From: UBA1858 sp045105615 | GTDB lineage: Bacteria; Pseudomonadota; Gammaproteobacteria; UBA4575 | DNA: 6,281 nucleotides | Direction of reading: 5' to 3' | Assembly (NCBI GenBank): GCA_045105615.1 | Contig: JBGCDS010000034.1 | Span: 1 to 6,281, forward strand | Part shown: piece after piece, positions 5,517 to 6,281 of the stretch | Layout: each line of letters opens with the position of its first letter | How positions within the stretch are numbered: the first letter of the stretch is position 1 | The notes under the pieces: model-generated | Seen by the model: the letters and a program-made list of their open reading frames with translations, nothing else | Database searches by the model: none | What the model was told of the DNA's origin: nothing | Position numbers and translations under genes: made by a program

Positions 5517-6281
5517 TTAATTCTGCAATAGTGAAGACGCATATATACTGGCTTCTATTGCACCTTCTAAAAAACCATTATTCTGCTGACTGTAATCAGC
5601 TGCTTCGGATCCAGACCATATCAATTTATCACTCCAAGTCTTTTCACTGACATTCCCAATATTATTAGCAGGATGGAATCTTTGAATCTCCTGATCTAAT
5701 GCAGTAGAAGTGTATGGCTCCATTGCCCAGTCTTGTAGATAAACTGCGATCGGATTTAATGCTTGCTCACCAAATATTCTAGCTAGCTGAGCAATCGCCA
5801 TTTTCTTCAATTCATCTTGCCTATCCTTCCTATTCACCGCTTGCACACCGATAAAACCAAATAACGCGTTCAAGCTTCCATCCTCAGAGGATGCATCATG
5901 TATCTCTTGTAATGGCCCGCGATGACTAATGACATCACCTGAGAAACCTTGCTGTTGCCAGAATCGCTGTTCATAAACACAGACTAGTTTTGCATGCCCT
6001 GCCATCCAAGTTGCTATTTCATTAAGCTGTTGCGTTCTGACATTAGAGAACGCAGGATCAAAACTAATTTGGTTAAGCGCCACTCTTGGTGGCAGCGCCA
6101 TGATTACTCGTTGACTGGATACTTGTTCAGTATGATCATTATTTTCAAATATCGTAATAATATTCTCAGATGTGTATTTAATATCAATAGCAACAGCGTC
6201 GCACAAAACTGATTCAGTTGAGAGCTGATCACTTATTGCAGCAATTAACTGGCGTATACCACCTTTTAATCGATGCGCCCC
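5517..6281 (-). CDS. Flavin-containing amine oxidase, C-terminal part, N-terminus beyond the window
   Basis: The frame is open through the right edge, giving at least 254 residues and lacking the N-terminal FAD-binding Rossmann part. The sequence at the edge, AHRLKGGIRQLIAAI, is the conserved GG...L segment of flavin monoamine oxidases, so translation clearly continues upstream. A TTG at 6206 that could look like a start is internal. Downstream are VIMALPPRVALNQISFDP, a substrate-domain stretch GFSGDVISHRGPLQEIHDASSEDG, then DWAMEPYTSTALDQ and the C-terminal FAD-contacting block LIWSGSEAADYSQQNNGFLEGAIEAS. These enzymes oxidise amines to aldehydes or imines, with release of ammonia and H2O2. 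The substrate cannot be told from this half. It is followed after 14 nt by the small hypothetical gene. Confidence 0.88.
   Translation of the reverse strand, partial: GAHRLKGGIRQLIAAISDQLSTESVLCDAVAIDIKYTSENIITIFENNDHTEQVSSQRVIMALPPRVALNQISFDPAFSNVRTQQLNEIATWMAGHAKLVCVYEQRFWQQQGFSGDVISHRGPLQEIHDASSEDGSLNALFGFIGVQAVNRKDRQDELKKMAIAQLARIFGEQALNPIAVYLQDWAMEPYTSTALDQEIQRFHPANNIGNVSEKTWSDKLIWSGSEAADYSQQNNGFLEGAIEASIYASSLLQN

Noticed and set aside
6204..6206. TTG that could be taken as the start of the amine oxidase
   Set aside because: The frame stays open to the window edge and encodes the conserved hRxxGGxxxL segment upstream, so the gene clearly begins off-window.

Overview
This is an AT-rich stretch of bacterial chromosome, most likely from a gammaproteobacterium. 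The main evidence is a Zur repressor that resembles enterobacterial and pseudomonad Zur closely, with a matching Zur box, and an ABC/FtsX/DUF3299 gene set of a kind known from Pseudomonas. Genes are tightly packed, with ATGA overlaps in places. I see no rRNA, tRNA, insertion sequence or CRISPR.

Layout. (1) 1-1244, minus strand: an ArsR-type regulator fused to a rhodanese domain, followed 47 nt downstream by the N-terminal 182 residues of a haem-oxygenase-like diiron-oxidase (HDO) type protein that runs off the left edge. (2) 1245-1605: a mostly regulatory gap holding a near-palindrome next to the arsR start, a probable unannotated 37-residue membrane protein (1350-1463), a perfect 10-bp inverted repeat (1520-1546) and a 15-bp Zur box (1572-1586). 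(3) 1606-2485, plus strand: zur and a MerC-domain membrane protein, one nucleotide apart. (4) 2486-2663: a gap with two dyad structures and no recognisable Zur box. (5) 2664-5181, plus strand: ABC ATPase, FtsX/MacB-type permease and exported DUF3299 protein, joined by two 4-nt ATGA overlaps. (6) 5224-6281, minus strand and convergent: the C-terminal part of a flavin amine oxidase that enters from the right edge, then a small conserved-looking hypothetical protein.

How it fits together. The centre reads as a zinc-homeostasis locus. Zur probably represses its own zur-merC transcript through the box just upstream. The ABC-permease-DUF3299 operon resembles the zinc-responsive PA4064-PA4066 genes of Pseudomonas aeruginosa, as I recall them. 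The permease architecture (four membrane segments and a large periplasmic domain) suggests a mechanical pump or a lipid or lipoprotein-handling machine, not a classical importer. Its periplasmic domain has many histidines, and the DUF3299 partner has a Cys-x-His motif, so a metal-related job is a reasonable inference. The left-hand ArsR-rhodanese/HDO pair looks like a separate thiol- or sulfur-responsive unit controlling an iron-dependent enzyme. The right-hand amine oxidase pair appears unrelated to zinc.
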